Notes: generated by a model not told the origin, from the sequence alone. Shown: positions 1 through 8,341, numbered from the stretch's first letter. The stretch is 64,000 nucleotides of DNA from Alistipes sp. (GCA_017436185.1 JAFSDP010000020.1:20396-84395), one strand, 5' to 3'. A program made the numbers and translations.

Positions 1-1
1 G

Positions 2-613
2 AACGATACCCGCATCTTCGACTTTGTGCGCTTTATGGAGGGCTACTCCCGCACGATTTACCCGCTGTTTGTCTGGTATGCCTACTCGGCCCTGCAAAGC
101 TCGGAGCACATCTTTCCGCTGGCCGACTTCAAGGCGGCCGTACGGTTGGGCTACCTCGATTTGAGCCAAAACGGCGATAACACACTCCTCTGGCTGGGGC
201 GCAACGTGGCTCGCCGTGAGAAGCTGCTCAAAGAGAAAAATCCGCAGATGGTTGCGCCGATGAAGCGTTTCGAGCAGCTCTTGGCCGCCCGAGGCGTAAC
301 GCCCGAGACCACCTATCTATATATGCACGGCCACACGTTGATGGACAACGTGGTGATGGTCTGCCTCAATACGGTGTGTCAGAAGTTGCGTGAGTTGTCG
401 ATTGCCCGCATCCACGCCTCCACAAAGAAGGGGTTGGCTCTGAAGAACGAGCTGGCCAACTACAACAACGCCCTGCGCTCGATACACGATGTGTTGCTCG
501 ACAACGACAACTACACCGATTGTCCGCTCTACCTCAAGGTAAAGGCCGACATCGAACGATACCTCGATCGGGCCATCGCCAAACTAAAGGCCGAGGGCAA
601 AATTAAAGAATAA
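2..613 (+). CDS. C-terminal part of a DUF4435-like protein (5' end outside window)
   Basis: The reading frame is open from base 2 and ends with TAA at 611-613, so the gene begins upstream of the window. The GTG at 26 is probably not the real start, because the frame continues to the left edge without a stop. The visible 203 codons are rich in aromatic and charged residues and include a MHGHTLMDNVV segment followed by a helical, Lys-rich tail. I see no signal peptide or membrane segment. The HGH-x-L-x-D motif followed by a helical C-terminus reminds me of DUF4435 proteins, whose function is unknown. That match is from memory and uncertain. An intrinsic terminator follows directly. Confidence 0.6.
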   Translation, partial: NDTRIFDFVRFMEGYSRTIYPLFVWYAYSALQSSEHIFPLADFKAAVRLGYLDLSQNGDNTLLWLGRNVARREKLLKEKNPQMVAPMKRFEQLLAARGVTPETTYLYMHGHTLMDNVVMVCLNTVCQKLRELSIARIHASTKKGLALKNELANYNNALRSIHDVLLDNDNYTDCPLYLKVKADIERYLDRAIAKLKAEGKIKE

Positions 614-615
614 GC

Positions 616-646
616 AAAAGGGGCTGTGACGAACACAGCCCCTTTT
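616..646. terminator. Intrinsic terminator, bidirectional
   Basis: A perfect 13-bp stem, AAAAGGGGCTGTG with its complement, encloses a 5-nt loop. A-rich and T-rich ends make it usable in both directions. It separates the first gene from the convergent fbp gene. Confidence 0.85.
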
Positions 647-653
647 CGTTGTA

Positions 654-2639
654 TTACCGCTCCTTGATGTAGCCTCGTCGATAGGCACGGAGCAGGTTTT
701 TCAGATCTTCGATTTGCTCTCTCAGCTCACGGCCGATGTCCGTGTCACGCACCTTCTCACGGCGACCCATCATCTCGACAATCTGGGTCGTGCTGTGGAT
801 ATCCGTACCATTCAAAATCGCCTCCTCGGCCGACTTGAAGGGCTCGTGCTGTACCAACTCGAAGCCACGGCTGTGATAGACCAACGTGTAGCCCGCAATG
901 CCGGTCTTGTTGTGGTAGGCCTTGGCAAAACCGCCGTCGATCACCATCAGGCAGCCCCCCGCCTTAATCGGGTTCTCGCCCTTACCGGCACGCACAGGCA
1001 CGTGGCCGTTGATGATGTGGCGGTGCGAGCCCGTCACACCAAACTCATCGAGCAGACGTTCGCACACCTCGGCCGAGTCACGCAGCGTATAGTAGGCCCC
1101 CTTCTCCTCCTTGTGGGTGGCCGTATCGGCGATGAAATAACGCTCGAAGGTGGCCATCTTCGACTTGCCGAAGAGGGGCGAATCGGCACCACTCCACAGG
1201 TACCAGAAGTAGTCGATGGCAAAGGCGCGTTCTTCCCCCTCGGCACCCAGGTCGAAGGCGGTGCGCACCAACTGATCGACACGCTGCATCAACTCCTTGC
1301 CCTTGACCGTCGTTTGACCGATGGTCACCTCACGCAACGTGCCGTCGGCATTGAGCGGCACCGAGGCGTGGAACAGGAGGTTCGAGTTGTAAATCTCGTA
1401 CATTCCGCCGTGCGAGAGGAGACATCCGACGTGGGTACGCAGACGCTCGCTGATGGTGAACGAGTGTTTCAGACGCTCCATCAGGTCGGCCTCCTCGGGG
1501 GTCAGGGCATAGGGGTCACGAGGATCGAGGGTCGGGAAGTTGCTATCGATAAGCGGATAGGTCACCCCATCGAGGGTGATCGTTCCGTTCTGTTTGTCAA
1601 TGTGTTCCAACAGACAACGGTGCGCCATCCCCCACTCGGGATGCGCCTTGCACATCTGACCCTCCAACTTGAAGCCGATGACCGTAATGGCTTTGTGCAT
1701 TTGGGCAATCAGACGCAGGGTCTTCTCGTTCAGGTCGGGACGATTCTCCTCGACGTGCGGAGCAAAGATGCGGCAGTCGTCGTCGGCATAGGTCTCCATC
1801 GCGAAGGTGGCCAGAGGGACCATATTGATGGCATAACCATCCTCCAACGTAAAGGTGTTGGCATAGCGCAACGAAAGACGCAACACGCTTGCAATGCAGC
1901 ACATATTACCCGCCGCTGCACCCATCCACAACACATCGTGGTTACCCCATTGGATGTCGAAATGGTGGTAGCCGCAAAGCGTATCCAAAATCAGGTGGGC
2001 ACCCGGACCTCGGTCGAAGATGTCGCCCAGGATGTGCAGACGGTCAATCGAGAGGGTCTGAATCAGGTAGCAGAGGGCCACGATGAAATCCGACGCCCGA
2101 CGGGTCGAGACGATGGTGCGGATGATGACATTGAGGTAGGCCTGCTTGTTGCTCACATCGGAGGTCTCGTGCAGCAGCTCCTCGATGATGTAGGCATACT
2201 CCTCGGGCAGGCTCTTGCGCACCTTCGAGCGGGTGTATTTCGACGAGACATCACGACACAAGACGATGAGTCGGTTGAGGGTGGTCGTATAGAACTCCTC
2301 GAGATTGGTCTCGGTGCGACGTACCAACTTAAGCTTCTGCTCGGGATAGTAGATCAGGGTGCACAGCTCCTTGATTTGGTCGTGCGTGAGGGTTTGACCA
2401 AAGAGCTCTTTGACCTTGCGTTTGATGTTACCCGAGGCGTTACGGATGACGTGCTGGAAGGCCTCGTTCTCACCGTGCAGGTCGGCCAGGAAGTGCTCCG
2501 TGGGCTTGGGCAGGTGGAGAATAGCCTCCAAATTGATGATCTCGGCCGTCACACTCGAGACGGTCGGAAAGTCTCGTGCAAGGAGTTTGAGGTAACGCAA
2601 ATCCTCCTTCACATCCCGTTTAGTAAGCTCGTTTGCCAT
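654..2639 (-). CDS. fbp: Fructose-1,6-bisphosphatase class III
   Basis: This 661-residue protein hydrolyses fructose-1,6-bisphosphate to fructose-6-phosphate in gluconeogenesis in the cytoplasm. The length fits class III FBPases (about 640-670 residues), which have a metallophosphatase core. The metal-binding signatures are visible: DLHGE near residue 53, GDIFDRG near 205 and GNHDV near 232. The ATG at 2639 gives the conserved N-terminus. It has its own promoter (TTG-N19-TAAATTTG at 2690-2719). A 650-codon antisense frame across the gene is an artefact of G/C third positions. Confidence 0.96.
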   Translation of the reverse strand: MANELTKRDVKEDLRYLKLLARDFPTVSSVTAEIINLEAILHLPKPTEHFLADLHGENEAFQHVIRNASGNIKRKVKELFGQTLTHDQIKELCTLIYYPEQKLKLVRRTETNLEEFYTTTLNRLIVLCRDVSSKYTRSKVRKSLPEEYAYIIEELLHETSDVSNKQAYLNVIIRTIVSTRRASDFIVALCYLIQTLSIDRLHILGDIFDRGPGAHLILDTLCGYHHFDIQWGNHDVLWMGAAAGNMCCIASVLRLSLRYANTFTLEDGYAINMVPLATFAMETYADDDCRIFAPHVEENRPDLNEKTLRLIAQMHKAITVIGFKLEGQMCKAHPEWGMAHRCLLEHIDKQNGTITLDGVTYPLIDSNFPTLDPRDPYALTPEEADLMERLKHSFTISERLRTHVGCLLSHGGMYEIYNSNLLFHASVPLNADGTLREVTIGQTTVKGKELMQRVDQLVRTAFDLGAEGEERAFAIDYFWYLWSGADSPLFGKSKMATFERYFIADTATHKEEKGAYYTLRDSAEVCERLLDEFGVTGSHRHIINGHVPVRAGKGENPIKAGGCLMVIDGGFAKAYHNKTGIAGYTLVYHSRGFELVQHEPFKSAEEAILNGTDIHSTTQIVEMMGRREKVRDTDIGRELREQIEDLKNLLRAYRRGYIKER

Positions 2640-2689
2640 AATTCACGCTTAAATCCGATTGCGTAGCCACTCGTAGGACTACATTTATA

Positions 2690-2719
2690 CAAATTTACGC
2701 ATTTGTTTTTGAAATTCAA
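2690..2719 (-). promoter_or_regulatory. fbp promoter
   Basis: Read on the minus strand, TTG (2717-2719) is followed after 19 bp by TAAATTTG (2690-2697). This is the Bacteroidetes -33/-7 pattern. Transcription would start near 2686, giving a 5' UTR of about 45 nt. Confidence 0.7.
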
Positions 2720-2741
2720 AATTTAGCAGTCGAAATGAGAT

Positions 2742-2836
2742 AAGGAGATTAAAGAGATTAAAGAAATTAAAGAGATTAAAGAGGCTGACCTAAAACCTTA
2801 ATCTCTTTAAGATCATTAAAATCTTTAAGGTCTTTA
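2742..2836. repeat. 9-bp tandem repeat (GAGATTAAA unit) with an inverted copy
   Basis: About five degenerate copies of a 9-bp unit (AGAGATTAA and variants) run from 2742 to 2783. They are followed by oppositely oriented degenerate copies (TTAATCTCTTTAA type) to 2836. Related units occur at 25566-25600 and 31699-31728. No gene is present. Together with the hairpin at 2864-2975 this fills the gap between fbp and lysC. Confidence 0.7.
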
Positions 2837-2863
2837 TCGCCCCCACCCCCACCCTCGTTTTTT

Positions 2864-2975
2864 GATTTTAGAGGTGCAGATTTTGCTATGAACGCAGTTC
2901 GCCCCGGATGGGCTGTACTTGACGTACTGCCCATTCGGGGCGGACAAGGAAGAGCAAAATATGCCCTATAAAATC
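2864..2975. repeat. Long hairpin repeat, copy A (TACTTGACGTA head)
   Basis: A 112-bp imperfect palindrome. The outer arms begin GATTTTAGAGG and end CCCTATAAAATC. A GC-rich inner stem (GCCCCGGATGGGC against GCCCATTCGGGGC) holds the head TACTTGACGTA. It sits 6 bp beyond the lysC stop and may end lysC transcription. The head is shared with the copy at 8917-9006 and, in variant form, with that at 59952-60040. Confidence 0.75.
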
Positions 2976-2981
2976 GAAAAA

Positions 2982-4238
2982 CTACTGTCGTTTGCGCACT
3001 ATACGGACAGTGGCTTGGGTGGATTGTTTGATGAAGACCTTGGGACCTCGGGCATACTTGCGCCAAAGCTCCTCGGTGTAGCCACGAATGGTCAGAAGTT
3101 CCATATCCTCGGCACGCATCACATCGAAGCCGCTCTTACGCAGGGCTGCCACCGCCTCGTCGATGTGCCACGACTTGTCGATGCAGAGGCTTAAGTTTAC
3201 GGCCGAGTTGTGAATCAGATTGACCTTGAGGCGATAACGCTCCAGTAGGGCGAAAATTTTGGCAAACTTCTCCTCCAACACAAACGAGAAGTCGCGCGAA
3301 CGGATGGTCAGGAGCACCTGTTCCTTCTTCAGAATCAGGATGGGAACATCGACGTGGGCCGACATACCACGAATGACCGTACCCGGCTTGCGCTTATCGC
3401 CAAAGGGACGGACATAGAGGGGGATATTCTTGTTTTGCAGGGGCTTGATGGTGCGGGGGTGGATAATCTGCGCTCCGCTATAGGCCAACTCGATGGTGTC
3501 GAGGTAGTTCAGCTCGGCAATCTGCACCGCATCGGGGAAGATTTTGGGGTCGGCATTCAGCACGCCGTCCACATCCTTCCACACGGCCATCGACTCGGCA
3601 TCAAGGATGTTGGCCACCACGGCCGCCGAGTAGTCCGAGCCCTCGCGACCGAGGGTTGTCGTCGTACCATCGGGGGCACCGCCAATGAAGCCCTGCCCGA
3701 CAAAAATCGAGTTCTTGGCACCGCTGACAGCCGCCTTCAAGAGGGGCGTTGAGGCCTCCAAATCGACCTCGGCATCCTTGTGACGCTGCTCGGTACGCAT
3801 CGCCTGACGCATATCGATCCAGGTGTTGGGGACACCTGCATAGTTCAGGTACTCGGAGATGATGGTCGTCGAGACCAACTCGCCATAGGCCACGATGCGG
3901 TCGTACCACATCTCGGCGTCGGCATCGACAAAGTTGTCGGCTGCCACGAAGACCTCCAAATCGGCAAAGAGGGCCTCGACCCGCTCGAGCTGCTTGGGGC
4001 CGTGCCACAACTCCTCGATAATGAGGGTGTGGTTGGCACGAATTTGGTCGATCTCGGCCTGTGCGGCTTGGGGGTCATGCTGGCGGGCAGCGGCAAAGAC
4101 ACGCTCCAAAGCGTTGGTAGTCTTACCCATAGCCGAGACAATAATGAAGAGTTGCTGCTCGTCGTCGATAATTGTGCGCAGGTTGCGGACACCGTCGGCA
4201 TTCTTCACCGAGGCACCACCGAACTTATATACTTTCAT
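2982..4238 (-). CDS. lysC: Aspartate kinase
   Basis: This cytoplasmic enzyme phosphorylates aspartate, the first step towards lysine, threonine and methionine. The protein has 418 residues. An N-terminal amino-acid kinase domain shows KFGGASV at residues 5-11 and GREGSDYSAA near 202. It is followed by a C-terminal regulatory region of ACT type from about residue 300. There is no homoserine dehydrogenase domain, so it is monofunctional. It is divergent from dapD, another lysine-pathway gene, with closely packed promoters between them. A hairpin repeat lies just after the stop. Confidence 0.93.
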   Translation of the reverse strand: MKVYKFGGASVKNADGVRNLRTIIDDEQQLFIIVSAMGKTTNALERVFAAARQHDPQAAQAEIDQIRANHTLIIEELWHGPKQLERVEALFADLEVFVAADNFVDADAEMWYDRIVAYGELVSTTIISEYLNYAGVPNTWIDMRQAMRTEQRHKDAEVDLEASTPLLKAAVSGAKNSIFVGQGFIGGAPDGTTTTLGREGSDYSAAVVANILDAESMAVWKDVDGVLNADPKIFPDAVQIAELNYLDTIELAYSGAQIIHPRTIKPLQNKNIPLYVRPFGDKRKPGTVIRGMSAHVDVPILILKKEQVLLTIRSRDFSFVLEEKFAKIFALLERYRLKVNLIHNSAVNLSLCIDKSWHIDEAVAALRKSGFDVMRAEDMELLTIRGYTEELWRKYARGPKVFIKQSTQATVRIVRKRQ

Positions 4239-4260
4239 TGTTTTTCGGTATTACAAGGTG

Positions 4261-4288
4261 CAAAGTTAAGAAAAAATAGTTACCTTTG
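4261..4288. promoter_or_regulatory. Back-to-back lysC and dapD -7 elements
   Basis: TAACTTTG on the minus strand (4261-4268) reads towards lysC. TACCTTTG on the plus strand (4281-4288) reads towards dapD. Only 12 bp separate them, so polymerase bound at one would cover the other. Neither has a clear TTG at the expected -33 position. Confidence 0.55.
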
Positions 4289-4316
4289 AAAGCGTGAAAA
4301 GAAAAACATACAAGAT

Positions 4317-5138
4317 ATGAAACAACTGCAACATCTCATCGAAGCAGCGTGGGAGGATCGCACACTGCTGAAGGATCCCGCAACCGAGGCCGCCATCCGC
4401 GAGGTGGTGCGTCTGGTCGATGCGGGCGAACTGCGTACGGCCGAGCCGCTGGATTTGGAAAAGAGCCTCTGGCAGGTGAACGAATGGGTCAAGAAGGCCA
4501 TCATTCTCTACTTCCCCATCCAGCCGATGCGCAAGATGCAGGGGGGCGAGATCGAGTGGTTCGACAAGATGGAGCTGAAGCACGACTACGACCAACTTGG
4601 CGTGCGTGTAGTGCCTTCGGCGGTGGCCCGCTATGGTGCCTACATCGCTCCGGGGGCCATTCTGATGCCTTCGTATGTCAATATCGGCGCCTATGTCGAT
4701 ACGGGTACGATGGTCGATACGTGGGCTACGGTCGGCTCGTGCGCCCAGATTGGCAAGCACGTTCACCTCTCGGGCGGCGTGGGCATCGGCGGCGTGTTGG
4801 AGCCTGTGCAGGCGGCACCCGTCATCATCGAGGACAACTGTTTCATCGGCTCCCGTTCGATTGTGGTCGAAGGGGCACACGTCTGCCGTGAGGCGGTGCT
4901 GGGCTCGAATACGGTCATCACCGGCTCGACTCACATCATCGACGTAACCGGCTCGGAGCCAGTGACCTACAAGGGTTATGTACCGCCCCGCTCGGTGGTC
5001 GTGCCTGGCAGCTACCGCAAGCAGTTCCCCGCAGGCGAGTACAGCGTTTCGTGCGCCCTGATTATCGGCCGCCGCAAGGAATCGACCGACAAGAAGACCT
5101 CGCTCAACGATACGCTCCGCGAGTTCAACATCAGCTAA
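4317..5138 (+). CDS. dapD: Tetrahydrodipicolinate N-succinyltransferase
   Basis: This cytoplasmic enzyme transfers succinyl from succinyl-CoA to tetrahydrodipicolinate in the succinylase branch of the diaminopimelate/lysine pathway, which also supplies peptidoglycan. The 273 residues match the family length. The C-terminal half is a left-handed beta-helix of hexapeptide repeats (for example the VNIGAYVDTGTMVDTWATVG region near residues 120-140). It is divergent from lysC and followed 16 bp later by birA. Confidence 0.95.
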   Translation: MKQLQHLIEAAWEDRTLLKDPATEAAIREVVRLVDAGELRTAEPLDLEKSLWQVNEWVKKAIILYFPIQPMRKMQGGEIEWFDKMELKHDYDQLGVRVVPSAVARYGAYIAPGAILMPSYVNIGAYVDTGTMVDTWATVGSCAQIGKHVHLSGGVGIGGVLEPVQAAPVIIEDNCFIGSRSIVVEGAHVCREAVLGSNTVITGSTHIIDVTGSEPVTYKGYVPPRSVVVPGSYRKQFPAGEYSVSCALIIGRRKESTDKKTSLNDTLREFNIS

Positions 5139-5154
5139 AGTTGAAAGTTAAGAG

Positions 5155-5886
5155 TTGAAAGTTATTCGTTTCGATACGGTTGGTTCGACCAACGATTTGG
5201 CGCGTGACGAGCAATTCGTGCACGGCGATTTGTTGTGGGCCGAAGAGCAGACCGCAGGGCGTGGGCAACGAGGCCACACGTGGCTGAGCCACAAGGGCGA
5301 AAACCTTACCTTCACGCTCCTGGTCGAGCCAAAGTTTCTGCCCGCTCGGGAGCAGTTTCTGCTCTCCGAGGCGGCCGCTTTGGCGTTGGTCGATACGTTG
5401 CGGAGCTACCAAATCGAGGCGACAATCAAATGGACCAACGATATTTATGTCGGCGACCGCAAAATCGTCGGGATGCTGATCGAGCATTTCTATGGCGGAA
5501 TGCACCTCCGACGCACCCTTATCGGCATCGGGTTGAACGTCAATCAGCAGGAGTTTGACCCGTCGCTTCCCAACCCTACTTCGATGGCATTGGAGCGAAA
5601 AAAAACCTTTGACCGTGAGGAGGTTGTAGAACGATTCACAACTGCTTTCGAGGCACGCTACAAGCAACTTGAAACGGGACAGTCCGACGCCTTGCAGCAG
5701 GCCTACCGACAAGCGATGTACCGCATCCACCAAACACAGCTGTTCCGCCTCCCCGACGGCACCGAATTCGAGGCCGAGATCGAGGGGGTCGAGGCGGGCG
5801 GTGCGCTGCAACTGCGCCACACCGACGGCCTACGCCAAAGCTACCAATTCAAAGAGGTGGAATTCGTGATAAAAAAGGCGGAATAA
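5155..5886 (+). CDS. birA: Biotin--[acetyl-CoA carboxylase] ligase, short form without DNA-binding domain
   Basis: It activates biotin with ATP and attaches it to the biotin carboxyl carrier protein. The 243-residue protein lacks the N-terminal helix-turn-helix of E. coli BirA, so it should not be a repressor. Visible are STNDLARD near residue 11, the biotinyl-AMP loop GRGQRGHTW and the KIVGMLIE motif. The start is a TTG at 5155. The frame is closed by a TAA at 5149-5151 and the next residues (MKVIRFDTVGSTND) match the family N-terminus. It is 16 bp behind dapD and probably cotranscribed. Confidence 0.92.
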   Translation: MKVIRFDTVGSTNDLARDEQFVHGDLLWAEEQTAGRGQRGHTWLSHKGENLTFTLLVEPKFLPAREQFLLSEAAALALVDTLRSYQIEATIKWTNDIYVGDRKIVGMLIEHFYGGMHLRRTLIGIGLNVNQQEFDPSLPNPTSMALERKKTFDREEVVERFTTAFEARYKQLETGQSDALQQAYRQAMYRIHQTQLFRLPDGTEFEAEIEGVEAGGALQLRHTDGLRQSYQFKEVEFVIKKAE

Positions 5887-5889
5887 TCT

Positions 5890-5919
5890 TTGCTGTTAAA
5901 AAAATAACAGTTATCTTTG
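5890..5919 (+). promoter_or_regulatory. gcvH promoter with palindrome in the spacer
   Basis: TTG (5890-5892) and TATCTTTG (5912-5919) are 19 bp apart. The spacer contains a perfect inverted repeat, CTGTTA-N6-TAACAG, at 5893-5910. It lies exactly between the two promoter elements, where a bound repressor would block polymerase. Confidence 0.65.
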
Positions 5920-5956
5920 CGAAGTAAAACAGAAACCATTTCAAAACAACCAAATT

Positions 5957-6337
5957 ATGAGCAACGTACCGGCAAATTTGAAGTACTCGAACGACCACGA
6001 GTGGTGCCTTCTGGAGGGTGATGTAGCCACCATCGGTATTACCGATTTTGCACAGAGCCAGCTGGGCGACATCGTCTTTGTCGATGTTCCGACCCTGGAT
6101 GAGACGCTCGCCGCAGGCGATGTGTTTGGTTCGATTGAGGCCGTGAAGACCGTGAGCGATGCCTTCCTGCCGATGGGTGGCGAGGTAATCGAGGTTAATA
6201 GCGCCATCGAGGACGACGCCGCTTTGGTAAATAAAGATCCCTATGGCGAGGGCTGGATCATCAAGGTGAAGGTCAGCAATCCCGCCGAGTGGGACGACCT
6301 GCTCACCCCCGAGCAGTACGCTGAGCTGATTGGCTAA
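5957..6337 (+). CDS. gcvH: Glycine cleavage system H protein
   Basis: The lipoyl carrier protein shuttles the aminomethyl group between the P, T and L proteins of glycine cleavage. The 126 residues match the family. The lipoylated lysine is K64 in the motif GSIEAVKTVSDAF. No gcvP or gcvT is in the window, so the other subunits must be elsewhere. It has its own promoter. About 125 bp without recognisable features separate it from mdh. Confidence 0.96.
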   Translation: MSNVPANLKYSNDHEWCLLEGDVATIGITDFAQSQLGDIVFVDVPTLDETLAAGDVFGSIEAVKTVSDAFLPMGGEVIEVNSAIEDDAALVNKDPYGEGWIIKVKVSNPAEWDDLLTPEQYAELIG

Positions 6338-6462
6338 CAACACCCGGCTCCCCCACCAACCTACTACGGACTGTATGCCTCAGGGTGTATGGTCTTTAGG
6401 TGTGTAATGGGGTTTGAAGTAAGAGAAAAAGAGGTATAATTTATAAAAAATCAACATTTACT

Positions 6463-7416
6463 ATGTCGAAAGTTACTGTTGTAGGTGCAGGTGCCGTAGG
6501 TGCAACTTGCGCCAATGTATTGGCCGCTCGCGGCATCGCCAGCGAGGTGGTTTTGGTAGATATTAAGGAGGGGCTGTCGGAGGGCAAGATGCTCGATATG
6601 TTCCAGGCAGCTGCTACGTGCGGTTACAAGACCAAGCTCGTAGGCGTTACGGCTACCGATGCCGAGGGTTACAAGCCCACCGCCAACTCGGATGTAATCG
6701 TCATCACGTCGGGTATTCCCCGCAAGCCGGGTATGACCCGCGAGGAGCTGATCGGCATCAACGCCAACATCGTGAAGAGCGTGGTTGCCAACGCTTCGAA
6801 GTGGTCGCCCAAGGCCATCTACGTCATCATCTCGAACCCGATGGATACGATGACCTACCTCACGCTGAAATCGACCGGTCTGCCCAAGCGCCGTGTCATC
6901 GGTATGGGTGGTGCACTCGACTCGTCGCGCTTCCGCTGCTACCTGTCGAAGGCCTCGGGTGTAGGTATTCAGGACATCGACGGTATGGTTATCGGCGGTC
7001 ACGGCGACACGACGATGCTGCCGCTGCTGTCGAAGGCCTCGATCAAGGGTGTTCCCGCTACGCAGTTCCTCTCGAAGAAGAAGCTGGAGGAGGTTTCGGC
7101 CGCTACGATGGTCGGTGGTGCTACGCTGACGAAGCTGCTGGGCACGTCGGCTTGGTATGCCCCGGGTGCTGCCGGAGCATCGGTGGTTGATGCCATCATC
7201 AACGACACGAAGGCCGTAGTTCCCTGCTCGGTATATCTGGAGGGCGAGTATGGCCAGGAGGATATCTGCATCGGTGTTCCCGTTGTGCTGGGCAAGAAGG
7301 GTGTGGAGAAGATCGTGAAGATCGACCTGACGAAGGAGGAGGCTGCGAAGTTCGCCGCTTCGGCCGACGCTACCCGCAAGGTAAACAACGCACTCTACGA
7401 GATTGGTGCTTTGTAG
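6463..7416 (+). CDS. mdh: Malate dehydrogenase (LDH-like family)
   Basis: NAD-dependent interconversion of malate and oxaloacetate in the cytoplasm. The 317-residue protein starts with a Rossmann motif (VVGAGAVGATCA). It has the malate-type loop IPRKPGMTREEL around residue 85, ISNPMDTMTYL near 125 and the catalytic GHGDT near 180. The IPRKPGMTR loop points to malate rather than lactate as substrate. A strong shared terminator follows at 7435-7471. Confidence 0.95.
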   Translation: MSKVTVVGAGAVGATCANVLAARGIASEVVLVDIKEGLSEGKMLDMFQAAATCGYKTKLVGVTATDAEGYKPTANSDVIVITSGIPRKPGMTREELIGINANIVKSVVANASKWSPKAIYVIISNPMDTMTYLTLKSTGLPKRRVIGMGGALDSSRFRCYLSKASGVGIQDIDGMVIGGHGDTTMLPLLSKASIKGVPATQFLSKKKLEEVSAATMVGGATLTKLLGTSAWYAPGAAGASVVDAIINDTKAVVPCSVYLEGEYGQEDICIGVPVVLGKKGVEKIVKIDLTKEEAAKFAASADATRKVNNALYEIGAL

Positions 7417-7434
7417 GCCTACCCTATCCAAACC

Positions 7435-7471
7435 AAAAAAGCCGCTTCACACCTCGTGAAGCGGCTTTTTT
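7435..7471. terminator. Bidirectional terminator between mdh and the LytTR gene
   Basis: The stem GCCGCTTCAC/GTGAAGCGGC with a 5-nt loop is flanked by six A and six T residues. It serves two convergent genes. The stop codon of the LytTR gene lies at its edge. Confidence 0.92.
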
Positions 7472-8174
7472 ATGATAGATTCCCGACGGTGATTCGGTCG
7501 GCATATTTGCGTGAGACGGGGAGCGTCACCCCCTCCAACTCGACCTCGGTGCGTGAGGAGCGCAGCACAAGGGCTCTACGCACGATATAGGCACGATGGA
7601 TGCGGACAAAATGCAGTTCGTTGAGGGTCGCCTCCCAACGTGAAATCGGGGTACGTGTGCGGAGTTTCTCGCCCGAAGCGGTATGTACCACCACCTCGTT
7701 ATCGAGCGACTCGATGTAGCGAATCTCCGCTGTCGGGAGGGTGATATGTCTGCGTTCAGAGATAAAATCGACCGTTTGGGGGCGTGCCGCCTCCTGCTTC
7801 TTGAGGTAGTTATCCAACAACCATTCGGGCAGGGCCAAAGCGGCCAAGACAAAGAGAACAAAAATCGGGTTGCCCAACAGCGGGGGAAAGTTCATATTGC
7901 CAAACAACCCCACCTCCAACTCGGCATTCACCACAAAGAGCAATAAAAAGGTCAGCACCAACGAGGCTGCGGAGAGCAACAGCAGGTTCAGCACGCCCGA
8001 CGCTCGGTTTACGAACGAGAGGTGGGGAAGGAAGTATTTAATCATCAACAACCCGGGCAGGAACATCGATCCCACGAACATCGAATCGGCAAAGGGGTAG
8101 CCCAGCGACGAAAGAATCGCTGCCAGCACCACCAGGCAAAGTGCCCAATAGAGTATCGTCAGAAGTGTTCGCAT
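7470..8174 (-). CDS. Membrane-anchored LytTR-type DNA-binding regulator
   Basis: This 234-residue protein has four hydrophobic stretches in the first 130 residues, then a C-terminal LytTR domain (about 140-234). Recognisable LytTR features are ITLPTAEIRYIESLDNEVVVHT, the RISRWEATL-type helix, FVRIHRAYIV and the final LPVSRKYADRI. LytTR domains bind promoter DNA; the membrane part may sense an unknown signal. I chose the ATG at 8174 because a TATCTTTG element ends only 4 bp upstream, so the mRNA is probably leaderless. It is divergent from the small membrane protein at 8342. The inverted repeat between them may be its operator. Confidence 0.85.
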   Translation of the reverse strand: MRTLLTILYWALCLVVLAAILSSLGYPFADSMFVGSMFLPGLLMIKYFLPHLSFVNRASGVLNLLLLSAASLVLTFLLLFVVNAELEVGLFGNMNFPPLLGNPIFVLFVLAALALPEWLLDNYLKKQEAARPQTVDFISERRHITLPTAEIRYIESLDNEVVVHTASGEKLRTRTPISRWEATLNELHFVRIHRAYIVRRALVLRSSRTEVELEGVTLPVSRKYADRITVGNLS

Positions 8175-8178
8175 AGGA

Positions 8179-8207
8179 CAAAGATAGACAAAAAAGGGTT
8201 TCGGCAA
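8179..8207 (-). promoter_or_regulatory. Promoter of the LytTR gene (leaderless)
   Basis: On the minus strand, TTG (8205-8207), 18 bp and TATCTTTG (8179-8186). The start codon at 8172-8174 is only 4 bp further, so transcription and translation should begin at almost the same base. Confidence 0.7.
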
Positions 8208-8224
8208 AAGCGCCAACGGCCGAC

Positions 8225-8246
8225 TTTGGGGTTTTAACACCCCAAA
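8225..8246. promoter_or_regulatory. Inverted repeat between divergent promoters, possible operator
   Basis: A perfect palindrome TTTGGGGT-N6-ACCCCAAA lies 18 bp behind one promoter and 14 bp behind the other. Its position suits joint control of the LytTR gene and the membrane protein gene. It has no T-tract, so it is not a typical terminator. Confidence 0.5.
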
Positions 8247-8260
8247 CGGGGGTTTCGACC

Positions 8261-8292
8261 TTGGAAAAACGCCCCTTTGTACCCTATCTTTG
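8261..8292 (+). promoter_or_regulatory. Promoter of the small membrane protein gene
   Basis: TTG (8261-8263), 21 bp, TATCTTTG (8285-8292). Transcription would start near 8297, about 45 nt before the ATG at 8342. Confidence 0.7.
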
Positions 8293-8341
8293 CAGTAGCG
8301 GAATTCCCAACACGAATTGTAAAACGAAAAGAAACGAAACT

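Noticed and set aside
714..2666. 650-codon open frame antisense to fbp
   Set aside because: It mirrors the class III FBPase frame, has no family features, and reflects G/C-rich third codon positions.
2776..3194. Small frames over the fbp-lysC gap
   Set aside because: They translate tandem repeats and the hairpin at 2864-2975 and run into lysC antisense.
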